Shown here one piece after another: positions 8,175 to 16,776 of a DNA stretch of 64,000 nucleotides (positions are counted from its first letter, which is position 1; each line of letters begins with the position of its first letter). Location: the NCBI RefSeq assembly GCF_013778455.1, contig NZ_JACEHE010000009.1:124001-188000 (forward strand), given 5' to 3'. The stretch is from Streptomyces himalayensis subsp. himalayensis. GTDB lineage: Bacteria > Actinomycetota > Actinomycetes > Streptomycetales > Streptomycetaceae. The notes under the pieces were generated by a model. That model saw nothing but the letters and a program-made list of their open reading frames with translations, was not told the DNA's origin and made no database searches. The position numbers were made by a program, and so were the translations under genes.

Positions 8175-9236
8175 ATGGATCCCGTCGAGGCACTCAAGCG
8201 GATCGCCTTCCTGCTGGAGCGGACGCAGGCTCCCACATATCGCGTACGGGCCTTTCGCACCGCTGCCGACGCCGTCGCGGCCATGACGGACGAAGAGGTG
8301 GCGTCCCGTATCGCCGCCGGGACGCTGGAAGCGGTCAAGGGCCTCGGACCGAAGACGGCGAACGTGGTGCGGGAGGCGCTGGCCGGTGAGGTGCCCGGCT
8401 ATCTCGAGCGGCTCGAGCAAGAGGCCGAGTCGTCACAACAGACGGGCGGCGGCACGAAGGGGGGCCCGCAGCGCGTCGGCGAGCGCTTGCGTGCGTTGCT
8501 GCGGGGCGACTGCCACATGCACTCCGACTGGTCCGACGGCGGCAGCCCCATCCAGGAGATGGGGCGGACGGCGGCTCAGCTGGGCCACGAGTGGGCGGCA
8601 CTCACCGACCACTCCCCGCGGCTGACCGTGGCACGCGGCCTGTCGGCCGAGCGGCTGCGGGAGCAGCTGCGCGTGGTAGCCGAACTCAACACCACATGGG
8701 CGCCGTTCCGGCTGCTCACCGGAATCGAGTGCGACATCCTTCCGGACGGATCGCTCGACCAGGAGCCGGAGCTGCTCGAACTCCTCGATGTCGTGGTCGT
8801 GTCCGTGCACTCCAAACTCCGCATGGACGCCGCCGCGATGACGCGCCGTATGGTCGCGGCCGTGCGCAACCCGTTGGCGGACGTGCTCGGGCACTGCACC
8901 GGCCGACTGGTGTCCGGGCGCGGGCGTCCCGAGTCGGAGTTCGACGCGGACGAAGTCTTCGCCGCCTGCGCCGAGTCGGGCACCGCGGTGGAGATCAACA
9001 GCCGTCCGGAGCGGCTGGATCCCCCGCGGCGTCTGCTGCGCCAGGCCCTCGATGCGGGCGTGCTGTTCTCCATCGACACGGATGCGCACGCCCCGGGTCA
9101 GCTCGACTGGCAGATCCTGGGCTGTGCCCGCGCCGAGGAGTGCGGGGTGCCCGCCGAGCGGGTCATCACCAGCTGGACGGCGGAGGAGTTGCTGACCTGG
9201 ACGCGTACGCGGGAGACGCCCTCGCGCGCTCCCTGA
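8175..9236 (+). CDS. PHP-domain phosphoesterase with PolX-like helix-hairpin-helix N-terminus
   Basis: 353 residues. Residues 1-85 resemble the 8-kDa/HhH part of family X polymerases (YRVRAFRTAADAV, KGLGPKTANVV). From about 110 the PHP metal motifs follow in order: GDCHMHSDWSDGG, ALTDHS, GIECDI, VVSVHSK, LGHCTGR, EINSRPERLD, SIDTDAHAPG. This is the tail architecture of bacterial PolX without the polymerase palm. PHP domains hydrolyse phosphoesters, often as 3'-5' exonuclease or histidinol phosphatase. The ATG at 8175 has AGGAGG 6 nt upstream; an upstream in-frame GTG lies inside the repeat. Confidence 0.9.
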   Translation: MDPVEALKRIAFLLERTQAPTYRVRAFRTAADAVAAMTDEEVASRIAAGTLEAVKGLGPKTANVVREALAGEVPGYLERLEQEAESSQQTGGGTKGGPQRVGERLRALLRGDCHMHSDWSDGGSPIQEMGRTAAQLGHEWAALTDHSPRLTVARGLSAERLREQLRVVAELNTTWAPFRLLTGIECDILPDGSLDQEPELLELLDVVVVSVHSKLRMDAAAMTRRMVAAVRNPLADVLGHCTGRLVSGRGRPESEFDADEVFAACAESGTAVEINSRPERLDPPRRLLRQALDAGVLFSIDTDAHAPGQLDWQILGCARAEECGVPAERVITSWTAEELLTWTRTRETPSRAP

Positions 9237-9392
9237 CAGGTCCTGGCGGCCCGCCGCGCGGTCACCCACCGTAGCGGTTTGCCCCTTTTCTACGGTCTAT
9301 CCATAAAGAAGAAATAAGCGCAGAATGAACATGTGCGGCATCCCGCCGCGCGACGCGGTCAGACTTGCAGGAACTGTAAGGAGACGAGTCTC

Positions 9393-9890
9393 ATGGCCGA
9401 CGTTTCGCACCGGGGAGACATAACAGCCCACCCCGACGTTTCCGAAATGCGGGACCGTTACGCCCGCATACTGGGCGGACGTGATGTGGTACTCGTGGAT
9501 GCGCCGGTGTTCCTCATCGGCCTGTACTGTGCCGCATCCCCGTGGATCCTCCACTTCGGCGCCAGCCAGCCCGCACTCGTGGGGCACAACCTGATCATGG
9601 GCGTCGCCATCGGCCTGCTGGCCCTGGGCTTCACCGTCAACCCTGCCAGGATGTACGGCCTGAGCTGGGCCATGTGCGCCATCGGCGTCTGGATGATCAT
9701 TTCTCCGTGGGTGGTCGGCCGGGGACCCGACGCCGGCGTCATCCTGAACAACGTCCTCATCGGCGCCCTCACCGTCCTGCTGGGCCTCGTCTGCGCCGGA
9801 GCGGCGACCAAGACCGGCCGCGGGACGACGACGGGCCAGGCAACGACGGCCGAGCCGTACAGCCGGACGGAGGCGCGACCCGAGGTGTGA
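9393..9890 (+). CDS. SPW-repeat membrane protein
   Basis: 165 residues with four hydrophobic helices forming two SPW repeats (ASPWILHFG and ISPWVVGRG), the defining motif of this family. The N-terminal 30 residues and the Thr-rich C-terminus are hydrophilic. AAGGAGA precedes the ATG by 9 nt. Function unknown; it stands alone with a tandem repeat and a terminator behind it. Confidence 0.88.
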   Translation: MADVSHRGDITAHPDVSEMRDRYARILGGRDVVLVDAPVFLIGLYCAASPWILHFGASQPALVGHNLIMGVAIGLLALGFTVNPARMYGLSWAMCAIGVWMIISPWVVGRGPDAGVILNNVLIGALTVLLGLVCAGAATKTGRGTTTGQATTAEPYSRTEARPEV

Positions 9891-9992
9891 AGCCGGAGGC
9901 GCGAAGCCAGCTGCGCGAAGCCCGAGTGTGAAGCCGGAGGCGCAAAGCCGGCTGCGCGAAGCCCGAGTGAAGCCGGAGGCGCGAAGTCCGAG
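9885..9992. repeat. Tandem repeat, 41 bp x 2.6
   Basis: The unit starts at 9885 and 9926 and is partly repeated from 9967. Each unit itself contains two related blocks (GAAGCCGGAGGCGCGAAG and GCGCGAAGCCCGAG). The first copy overlaps the last codons of the SPW gene. Confidence 0.85.
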
Positions 9993-10025
9993 GTGTGAAG
10001 CCTTCGCGCAATACGACCGAGGAGT

Positions 10026-10068
10026 CAGCCGCGTACCGCGGAGCCTGCGGGCTTGGGGTACGCGGCTG
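10026..10068. terminator. 12-bp stem-loop terminator
   Basis: Arms 10026-10037 and 10057-10068 (CAGCCGCGTACC and complement) are followed by a T/C-rich stretch. It ends the SPW transcript. Confidence 0.75.
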
Positions 10069-10152
10069 CTCTCTTGTGCGGCTGGATCGCCGTACGCGGT
10101 CGTGGCCGAGCCGGTCGTGGCCGAGCTGTCTCACACCGTAAAGGAGGTGAAG

Positions 10153-10251
10153 TTGAAGGGCCAACAAGAGGCATTCGGGGAGAAGGCGCGAAAATTACTC
10201 GTGGAGCAGCCTGGCGTACAGCCCGGCGCACGGCCTGGCGTAACGACATAG
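10153..10251 (+). CDS. Possible 32-residue peptide
   Basis: A near-perfect AAAGGAGGTGA site sits directly before a TTG, opening a 32-codon frame (LKGQQEAFGEKARKLLVEQ) that ends in degenerate PGVQPGARPGV repeats and contains a TTA codon. The strong ribosome site is the only real support; it may be a decayed gene start. Confidence 0.25.
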   Translation: MKGQQEAFGEKARKLLVEQPGVQPGARPGVTT

Positions 10252-10321
10252 CCCGCTCGGGTGGCGCTTGCGCTCGGCCCCCGCACAACGAATCCCAATC
10301 CGTCCGGAGGGGAGCAGTGCA

Positions 10322-10564
10322 ATGCTTCAGCCCGACAAAGCCCGGGTCGCCCGCCTTCTCAACCGCTATCGCGCCTGGGAACGCATGATGCTGGCAGATC
10401 CGTCCAATCTCACGGTGCGCCGACGCTTCGAGGACACCGCCTACACGTTGTGCGTACTCATGGGCCGACGCAACGCACGCGAGGCCGCCCTGGCGGCGGA
10501 GAGCTACCTGTGGCCGTCGCGCAGCTCGCGGGCGGAGCCCCAGGTGCATGAAGCCGATACGTAG
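10322..10564 (+). CDS. DUF5133 protein
   Basis: 80 residues, all helical, with the family core RRRFEDTAYTLCVLMGRRNAREA. The ATG at 10322 has GGAGGGGAG upstream. DUF5133 proteins are small cytosolic Streptomyces proteins, often placed beside regulators of secondary metabolism; none is adjacent here. Function unknown. Confidence 0.85.
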   Translation: MLQPDKARVARLLNRYRAWERMMLADPSNLTVRRRFEDTAYTLCVLMGRRNAREAALAAESYLWPSRSSRAEPQVHEADT

Positions 10565-10750
10565 GCCGTGCCGCCGGCCGGTTGGAATTCTGTGAGGTAC
10601 CCGCTTCGACACCGTAAGTCGCCCCTTGGGCGTTGCCGCTGTTCTGCCTAATCCCAAAAGCCCGCACGATTGGCCGGACCGCTCCCCGGTTACCCATCAG
10701 CACGCCTGAACACTCAGCGCATCCATGGTGACCAGGGGTGAAGGTGGCGC

Positions 10751-12385
10751 ATGCTGTTCCGCAAGCGGAGGGAGAGGCTGACAGAGTCTGCGCATTCGGC
10801 GGCGGTCACCGGTTTTCATGCGCTCGACGCTCGGCTGCCCGCGTCCGAGGCGGGCCGGGGCCTGTTGCGGAAGGCGTTCCCCGACCACTGGTCCTTCCTG
10901 CTGGGCGAGCTCGCCCTGTACAGCTTTGTGGTCCTGGTGCTGACGGGCACCTATCTGACCTTGTTCTTCGACCCGAGCATGACCGAGAGCGTCTACCAGG
11001 GGAGCTACGAGCCCCTGCGCGGCCAGGCCATGACGCAGGCGTACGCCTCCACGCTCGACATCAGCTTCGACGTCCGCGGCGGACTGCTGATCCGGCAGAT
11101 CCACCACTGGGCGGCGCTGGTGTTCGTCGCCGCCATCGGCCTGCACATGCTGCGGATCTTCTTCACCGGTGCCTTCCGCAAGCCGCGCGAATTCAACTGG
11201 ATCATGGGAGTGACGCTGTTCCTCCTTGCCCTTCTCGAGGGCTTCGCCGGCTACTCCCTGCCGGACGATCTGCTGTCGGGCACCGGGTTGCGCACAGCGC
11301 ACACCATCGTCATGTCGATTCCGGTCCTCGGTACCTATCTCAGCTTCTTCATCTGGGGCGGGCAGTTCCCCGGCGAGGAGGTCCTTCCCCGGCTCTACGT
11401 CGTCCACATTCTGCTGGTGCCCGGCGTGCTGGTGGCTCTTGTCGCTGTCCATCTCATGCTGGTCGTGTATCTCAAGCACACACACTGGGCCGCGCGTGGC
11501 CGGACCAACCGCAATGTGGTCGGTCAGCCGATGTTTCCCCAGTTCACCGCCAAGTCCACGGGCCTGTTCCTGATGGTGTTCGGTCTGCTGTCCGGACTGT
11601 CGGCGGTCGCGCAGATCAACCCCGTCTGGCTTTACGGCCCGTACCGCACCGACCAGGTGGCGACCGGCGCACAGCCGGACTGGTACGTCGGCTTCCTGGA
11701 GGGGGCCATGCGCATCATGCCGCCGTGGCAGACCACGGCGGCCGGGCACACGGTGATGTGGAACGTGTTCCTGCCCGCGGTGGTTCTGCCGGGCCTGCTG
11801 TTCATGGTGCTGTTCGCTTACCCCTTCTTCGAGCGATGGGTGACGGGCGACCGGAGGGAGCACCACCTGTGCGACCGGCCTCGTAACCGGCCCACCCGTA
11901 CCGCTCTGGGCGTCGCCGCCATCGTGTTCTACGCGGTGTTGCTGCTCGCGGGCGGCAATGACGTGATCGCCTATTCGTTCCTGGTCTCCGTCAACGCGCT
12001 GACGTGGATTTTCCGTATCGCCGTCTTCGCCGGTCCCGTTGTCGCCTTCGTCGTCACGAAGCGGCTCTGTCTGGCGCTGCAGGACCGCGAACGGCGACTG
12101 CTGCTGGAAGGCGAGGAGACCGGCGCGGTGAGCCAGAGCGTCTACGGCGGGATCAGCGAAAGCCACCGCCCGGTGGACGCGGGCCTGCGCTACCGCATCC
12201 TGGTGCGGGACGTGCCCCGCCCACTGGCCCGCCCGCAACACCCCGCAACGCGCCTGCAGCGGCTTCGGTCCGCTCTGAGCACCTGGTACTACGGCGACCG
12301 CGTGGAGATGCCGGCGACGCCCGAGCAGGAGCGCCATATCCAGGAGGCGCTCGCCGAACCGGCCCGCGGCGAGGCAAGGGAGTAG
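10751..12385 (+). CDS. qcrB: Cytochrome b subunit of a bcc complex, orphan copy
   Basis: 544 residues, actinobacterial QcrB type with a fused b/IV core and extra C-terminal region. Haem-ligand His are visible at about 118/119 and 132 (RQIHHWAAL, GLHMLR) and 219 and 234 (YVVHILLV, VAVHLML). The quinol-site PPW follows WYVGFLEGAMRIM. QcrB oxidises menaquinol in the bcc-aa3 supercomplex and normally lies in qcrC-A-B. Here neither qcrC nor qcrA is next to it; it faces ctaF-ctaD. This is probably a second copy whose partners are encoded elsewhere (inference). Confidence 0.93.
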   Translation: MLFRKRRERLTESAHSAAVTGFHALDARLPASEAGRGLLRKAFPDHWSFLLGELALYSFVVLVLTGTYLTLFFDPSMTESVYQGSYEPLRGQAMTQAYASTLDISFDVRGGLLIRQIHHWAALVFVAAIGLHMLRIFFTGAFRKPREFNWIMGVTLFLLALLEGFAGYSLPDDLLSGTGLRTAHTIVMSIPVLGTYLSFFIWGGQFPGEEVLPRLYVVHILLVPGVLVALVAVHLMLVVYLKHTHWAARGRTNRNVVGQPMFPQFTAKSTGLFLMVFGLLSGLSAVAQINPVWLYGPYRTDQVATGAQPDWYVGFLEGAMRIMPPWQTTAAGHTVMWNVFLPAVVLPGLLFMVLFAYPFFERWVTGDRREHHLCDRPRNRPTRTALGVAAIVFYAVLLLAGGNDVIAYSFLVSVNALTWIFRIAVFAGPVVAFVVTKRLCLALQDRERRLLLEGEETGAVSQSVYGGISESHRPVDAGLRYRILVRDVPRPLARPQHPATRLQRLRSALSTWYYGDRVEMPATPEQERHIQEALAEPARGEARE

Positions 12386-12390
12386 TTGCC

Positions 12391-12460
12391 TGCCAACAAC
12401 CCGATGCCCCCGTCACTCACCCCGCTGCCAACAGCCCGATGCCCGCTTCACTCACCCCGG
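12391..12460. repeat. 35-bp tandem duplication covering the ctaF 3' end
   Basis: Copies at 12391-12425 and 12426-12460 differ at a few positions. The second contains the last codons and stop of ctaF, so the first is a duplicate of a gene end placed between two convergent genes. Confidence 0.8.
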
Positions 12461-12837
12461 TGGGCGTACTCGAAAACCATCCCGACCACACCGGCGCCGA
12501 GAACTCCCAACCCGATCACGAAAAGCCACAGGCCGTACACGACCCCCAGGGCCGCCACCGCCGCACCCAGAGCGGTCACCGGCGGATAGGCGCTGCGCGG
12601 TGGAAAGAAGTCCAACGCGCCCACGCGTTCTGCCACTTCCCCGTTTTTGCGGTCCTCCGGCCGGGACCCGCCGAGCCGGTATTTCCGCGTGAAGAAGAGA
12701 GCGATCAGGCCGGCCATCAGGAAGCAGACCGTCAGCGCCGCGGTGCCGGCGGGCTCCTGAGAAAACCAGGCGTAGCCGACACCCGTGACGAGGAAGAATC
12801 CCGCCACCCCGGCGAAGAGCCAGGCTTCGGTTTTCAC
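12448..12837 (-). CDS. ctaF: Cytochrome c oxidase subunit IV, actinobacterial type
   Basis: 129 residues with four hydrophobic helices ([24 protein letters not shown] at the start) and the [11 protein letters not shown] loop in the middle, as in actinobacterial CtaF. The GTG start overlaps the ctaD stop as GTGA, so the two are translationally coupled. GGAAGG lies about 8 nt upstream. CtaF is a small aa3-oxidase subunit in the membrane. Confidence 0.9.
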   Translation of the reverse strand: MKTEAWLFAGVAGFFLVTGVGYAWFSQEPAGTAALTVCFLMAGLIALFFTRKYRLGGSRPEDRKNGEVAERVGALDFFPPRSAYPPVTALGAAVAALGVVYGLWLFVIGLGVLGAGVVGMVFEYAHRGE

Positions 12838-14585
12838 ACGCTGTACCTTCCGTGCGAATCGGGGCTCGGTCTCTCCTTGCCCTCTCCCGCTGGTTCCTCC
12901 ATGCCGATCTCCGAACGGATCCTCGCTCTGGCCTCGGGGTGGTGCAGGTCGAAGGCGGGCGAGTCGGAACGGATCCTGGGCAGCGCAACGAAGTTGTGGC
13001 GCGGCGGAGGACAGGAAGTCGCCCACTCGAGAGAACGCCCGAACCCCCAGGGGTCGTCGGTGTCGACCCTGGGTCCGTATTTCGCTGTCTTCCACAGGTT
13101 GTAAAGGAACGGCAGTGTGGACAGGCCCACGAGAAACGCGCCGATGGAGGAGATGGTGTTCAGTACGGTGAATCCGTCCGCGGCAAGGTAGTCGGAGTAG
13201 CGCCGCGGCATGCCGATCTCCCCGAGCCAGTGCTGGACGAGGAACGTCGCCTGGAATCCGATGAACAGCGTCCAGAACTGGATCTTTCCGAGGCGTTCGT
13301 CGAGCCTGCGGCCGGTCCACTTCGGCCACCAGAAGAAGAACCCGCCGAACATGGCGAAGACCACGGTTCCGAACAGCACGTAGTGCAGATGCGCCACGAC
13401 GAAGTACGTGTCGGTGAGATGGAAGTCCAACGGCGGTGAGGCGACGAGAACTCCGCTGAGCCCGCCGAGCAGAAAGGTGACCAGAAAACCGAGCGACCAC
13501 AGCATCGGCGTCTCGAACGAAATACTGCCGTGCCACATCGTGCCGATCCAGTTGAAGAACTTCACCCCCGTGGGAACCGCGATCAGAAACGACATGAGGG
13601 CGAAGAACGGCAGCAGCACCGCGCCAGTGGCGAACATGTGGTGGGCCCAGACGACCGCGGAGAGCATGGTGATGAGGATCGTGGCTCCGACCATGCCCAG
13701 ATAGCCGAACATCGGCTTGCGGCTGAACACCGGAATGATCTCGCTGACCACACCGAAGAACGGCAGGGCGACGATATAGACCTCCGGGTGCCCGAAGAAC
13801 CAGAAGAGGTGCTGCCAGAGGATAGCGCCGCCGTTCGGCGAGTCGAAAATGTGAGCACCGAATTTCCGGTCCGCGACCAGGCAGAGCAGTGCGGCAGCCA
13901 GTACGGGAAATGCGAACAGCGCCAGGATGGACGTGAACAGGATGTTCCAGGTGAAGATCGGCATTCGGAACATCGTCATTCCCGGCGCCCGCAGGCACAC
14001 GATGGTGGCGATGAAGTTCACCGAACCCAGCGTGGTGCTGAGGCCCGCCAGCACCAGCCCCATCGCCCACAGGTTCCCGCCCGCGCCGGGCTCGCGGACG
14101 GCGCTGTTGAGCGGCGCGTACGCGAACCAGCCGAAGGCCGCCGCGCCGCCCGGGACCACGAACCCGGAGACCACGATCAGCCCGCCGAACAGGAACAGCC
14201 AGTAGGTCAGCGCGTTCAGCCGCGGGAAGGCCACATCGGGTGATCCGATCTGGAGCGGCATCACGGCGTTGGCGAAGCCGGCGAACATCGGCGTGGCGAA
14301 GAGCAGCATCATGACCGTGCCATGAATGGTGAACAGCTGGTTGTACTGCTCCGACGACACCAACTGCAGCCCGGGCCGGGCGAGTTCGGCCCGCATCAGC
14401 ATCGCCAGGAAACCGCCCAGCAGGAAGAACCCGAAGGCGGTCACCATGTACATGTTGCCGATGACCTTGTGGTCGGTGGTCGTCAGGTAGGTCAGCAGCC
14501 TGTTCCCCGCACCGACCCGGCGGCCCGGCCCCGGCGGCCCCGCCTCCGGAGCCGGTTGCGCCACCTCGTGGCCGAGTTGCGGCAT
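12834..14585 (-). CDS. ctaD: Cytochrome c oxidase subunit I (aa3)
   Basis: 583 residues, twelve membrane helices. Ligands are visible: low-spin haem His 88 (TIHGT) and His 401, haem a3 His 399 (AHLHYV), CuB His 266, 315 and 316 (FGHPEVY, WAHHMF), with Tyr 270 and the proton-channel Glu 268. Lys 342 of the K channel is in [14 protein letters not shown] precedes the ATG. Subunit II (ctaC) and III (ctaE) are not nearby, so this ctaD-ctaF pair is probably a second set beside a main oxidase locus elsewhere. Confidence 0.94.
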   Translation of the reverse strand: MPQLGHEVAQPAPEAGPPGPGRRVGAGNRLLTYLTTTDHKVIGNMYMVTAFGFFLLGGFLAMLMRAELARPGLQLVSSEQYNQLFTIHGTVMMLLFATPMFAGFANAVMPLQIGSPDVAFPRLNALTYWLFLFGGLIVVSGFVVPGGAAAFGWFAYAPLNSAVREPGAGGNLWAMGLVLAGLSTTLGSVNFIATIVCLRAPGMTMFRMPIFTWNILFTSILALFAFPVLAAALLCLVADRKFGAHIFDSPNGGAILWQHLFWFFGHPEVYIVALPFFGVVSEIIPVFSRKPMFGYLGMVGATILITMLSAVVWAHHMFATGAVLLPFFALMSFLIAVPTGVKFFNWIGTMWHGSISFETPMLWSLGFLVTFLLGGLSGVLVASPPLDFHLTDTYFVVAHLHYVLFGTVVFAMFGGFFFWWPKWTGRRLDERLGKIQFWTLFIGFQATFLVQHWLGEIGMPRRYSDYLAADGFTVLNTISSIGAFLVGLSTLPFLYNLWKTAKYGPRVDTDDPWGFGRSLEWATSCPPPRHNFVALPRIRSDSPAFDLHHPEARARIRSEIGMEEPAGEGKERPSPDSHGRYSV

Positions 14586-14609
14586 GCACCCTCCGTACGC
14601 CGAGGACCG

Positions 14610-14632
14610 GCTGATGCCATCACGGCATCAGC
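14610..14632. promoter_or_regulatory. Inverted repeat upstream of ctaD
   Basis: GCTGATGCC and GGCATCAGC (14610-14618 and 14624-14632) are perfect arms around ATCAC, 25 bp upstream of the ctaD start. The position suits an operator. Confidence 0.5.
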
Positions 14633-14780
14633 GCGGCAGGTGATTAGCCGCGGCCGGGCGCCCGCAAACCTGCGCTCGGCCGTTCGGTCCAGGACCTCGG
14701 CGCCGGTCCGGTACCGGTTCCGGAGCGCGCCGGAGGCAGGGCCTGCGGAGCGGTCGTCACTTCCTGAGCACGCCCGGAGG

Positions 14781-15599
14781 TCACGGCCTCACGGCCATGG
14801 AGCGGGGTGCGACGGTGAACAGACCGCCCTCCGTGTCGCGCAGAGTGATCTCCTCACCGAGGCTCGTCTTCTGCTCCTCCATGATCGTGCCGCCGAGTTT
14901 CACCGCCACCTTGGCCGCCTCGTCCACATCGGGAACCGTGAAGATGACCTGCCATCGGGGCCTGACCGTGGGGTCGGCCGCGGCTTCGAGCGCGCCGGAG
15001 CTGAGGCGGGCGAGGATCTGTCCTCCGCAGCGCAGGAGAACCTCCTCGTTCGCGTACTCGACCTCGCAAGCTCCCGGCTTGTCGGAGGCCCATTCCAGGA
15101 CCTGTCCATAGAAGATGGCCGCCTCGAAGGCGTCCCGGGTGCGCAGGCGCAGCGAGGCCGGCGCCTCGTCCCGCCAGGTCCCCCAGCCGGCGAAGAGCTC
15201 GCCTTCCCAGATACCGAACACGGCGCCGTCACGGTCGGCCGCGAGTGCACCGCGTCCCGACGTGAAGGTCAACGGGCCCACCGCGATCGTGCCGCTGCGC
15301 TCCCTGATGCGCCCGGCGGTCTCGTCGGCGTCTCTGACGGCGAAGTAAGGGGTCCACGCCACGGCCACCTGCAGGGCGTGCGCGAGAGCGCCGATGCCGG
15401 CGACCGGCTTGCCGTCCACCATGGCGACGCTGAACTCGTCGCCCAGTCTGGCCGGCCGGAATCTCCATCCGAGCACCCTGCCGTAGAAGTCGTGTGCCTC
15501 CTCGAGGTCGCGGGTCATCAGGCTGACCCAGCACGGGGCCCCGGGGACGGCATGGCTCGTGGTCGTCTGTGCGGCGGGTGCCGCGGATTTGTTGTCCAT
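14781..15599 (-). CDS. Two-domain VOC (glyoxalase/bleomycin-resistance fold) protein
   Basis: 272 residues. Two VOC modules: the first opens PCWVSLMTRDLEEAHDFYGRVLGW, the second has AAIFYGQVLEWA and WQVIFTVPDVDEAAKVAVKLGG. Such tandem proteins bind small ligands or act as dioxygenase-like enzymes; the substrate cannot be told. A similar two-domain protein is encoded at 41600. The ATG at 15599 is preceded only by a weak GAGACG. A gene-end hairpin lies just upstream. Confidence 0.85.
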   Translation of the reverse strand: MDNKSAAPAAQTTTSHAVPGAPCWVSLMTRDLEEAHDFYGRVLGWRFRPARLGDEFSVAMVDGKPVAGIGALAHALQVAVAWTPYFAVRDADETAGRIRERSGTIAVGPLTFTSGRGALAADRDGAVFGIWEGELFAGWGTWRDEAPASLRLRTRDAFEAAIFYGQVLEWASDKPGACEVEYANEEVLLRCGGQILARLSSGALEAAADPTVRPRWQVIFTVPDVDEAAKVAVKLGGTIMEEQKTSLGEEITLRDTEGGLFTVAPRSMAVRP

Positions 15600-15674
15600 C
15601 GCAGTCAGCGTCTCGTTCGTATGAAGGTTCGCCGGGCCCCTGGGGCCGACGATCACCTCTGTCTTCCGGCCGAC

Positions 15675-15724
15675 GGGCGTCCCCCGGGGTCGCTGCCCCG
15701 GGGTAGCGCGGGTGCGGGACGCCC
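15675..15724. terminator. Nested stem-loop terminator
   Basis: Outer arms GGGCGTCCC (15675) and GGGACGCCC (15716) enclose an inner CCCCGGGG hairpin (15682-15703). It lies downstream of the ATP-binding protein gene. Confidence 0.7.
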
Positions 15725-15843
15725 ATCGTCCGTCGGGAGGCCGTGCGGCGCTCGTCGGCGGCACTGAGCCTATGGGCAAGTACCCACTTCCGAGCGCCGG
15801 ACACGGAGGGGCATCCGTAATGAATGCGCCATGTCCGGGGCCG

Positions 15844-16410
15844 TCAGGCCCGCTGCCGCACCAGGCGGGCGGCGGGCACGACCTCGGCCAGCTCACGTTC
15901 CCGCTCCTCGACGTCGTCGAAGCTGATGAGCGGCATGCCGGCCGGGACCAGCGACGGGCTGTCCGGAGCCCGCTTCGCCTCCTGCAGGAACGGCGACGGC
16001 TTGGACCACGCCAGCGGTTCACGGTCGAGGGCCTTGACGCGCCTCGAGAACCAGACGAGCTTGCCCTCAGGGGTCCCGTAGGCGCCCCAGCCGTCACTCA
16101 TGGCCGCGATCCGTGCGAGACCGCCCCGCGTGGGGCCGAGCAGTCGCGGCATACGGCGGTCGTAGTCGGCCACGGCGGCGATCAGGTTCTTGCCGTTCCA
16201 CCACAGCTCGACGACACAGCGCTTGTCGTCGCCGGTGTGTTCCACGACGTTCAGCATCAGCTCGTCGACACCGCGGCACATCGGGCCGATGTGGTGCTGG
16301 AGCCTCCAGTACCGGAGATGCGCGGCCACGATGCGCCTGATCTGTGGAACCCGTTCGCGGCGCGCCTCTACTTCGACCATGTAGTAGCTGCTGTTGACCG
16401 GAACGTTCAT
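15844..16410 (-). CDS. HATPase_c protein, anti-sigma/RsbW-like kinase
   Basis: 188 residues. The N-box is DELMLNVVEHTGDD and the G-region is GGLARIAAMSDGWG, the layout of the Streptomyces RsbW-like family, which phosphorylate anti-anti-sigma factors or bind sigma factors. Residues 130-188 form a helical tail. GAGGAG lies 8 nt before the ATG. Phosphatases of the SpoIIE type, the usual partners, occur at 22162 and 54776 but not next door. Confidence 0.85.
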   Translation of the reverse strand: MNVPVNSSYYMVEVEARRERVPQIRRIVAAHLRYWRLQHHIGPMCRGVDELMLNVVEHTGDDKRCVVELWWNGKNLIAAVADYDRRMPRLLGPTRGGLARIAAMSDGWGAYGTPEGKLVWFSRRVKALDREPLAWSKPSPFLQEAKRAPDSPSLVPAGMPLISFDDVEERERELAEVVPAARLVRQRA

Positions 16411-16776
16411 CGTCTTGGCTCCTCACCCGCGAAGCTCACTGCGTTCGCCTCGCCCGAATGGGAGAGCCCCGAACACGAAGCGTGAGCAGTGGTCGCTTCT
16501 GAGTTGCCTCCAGCGTGGGGGCATGACTCGACTCCTGCAACAGGAGCACCGTGGGTAGCCGACCACGCCTGCGACCTGCATATTTCGACGTCGTCAAACC
16601 GCTTGATCCGCACTCTGTGTTACCTGTTCGCAACATTGAGTGGCCGCTCGCTCCGTCGCGTCGCTCCCCATACGGAGTACGGGGTGTGGCGAATGCCCAA
16701 CCGCCACGTCGCGATGTGCCCCGGAACGTCGCGAGCCGTGGTGTTCGAAACTGCCTCGCCGAGGAAACCGTCTCCT
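16411..16776. other. Gap of 366 bp between divergent genes
   Basis: No gene recognised. It must hold promoters for the kinase (left) and decarboxylase (right). A small inverted repeat, CTCCTG-CAA-CAGGAG, lies near 16530. Confidence 0.4.

Noticed and set aside
10697-12337. 546-codon open frame antisense to qcrB
   Set aside because: It mirrors an intact QcrB with all ligands; the antisense product is Gln/His/Arg-rich with no motif. A by-product of high GC.
12448-14589. Single 713-codon frame over ctaF and ctaD
   Set aside because: Its ctaD part is out of frame with the real protein. The two genes are separate and overlap by GTGA.
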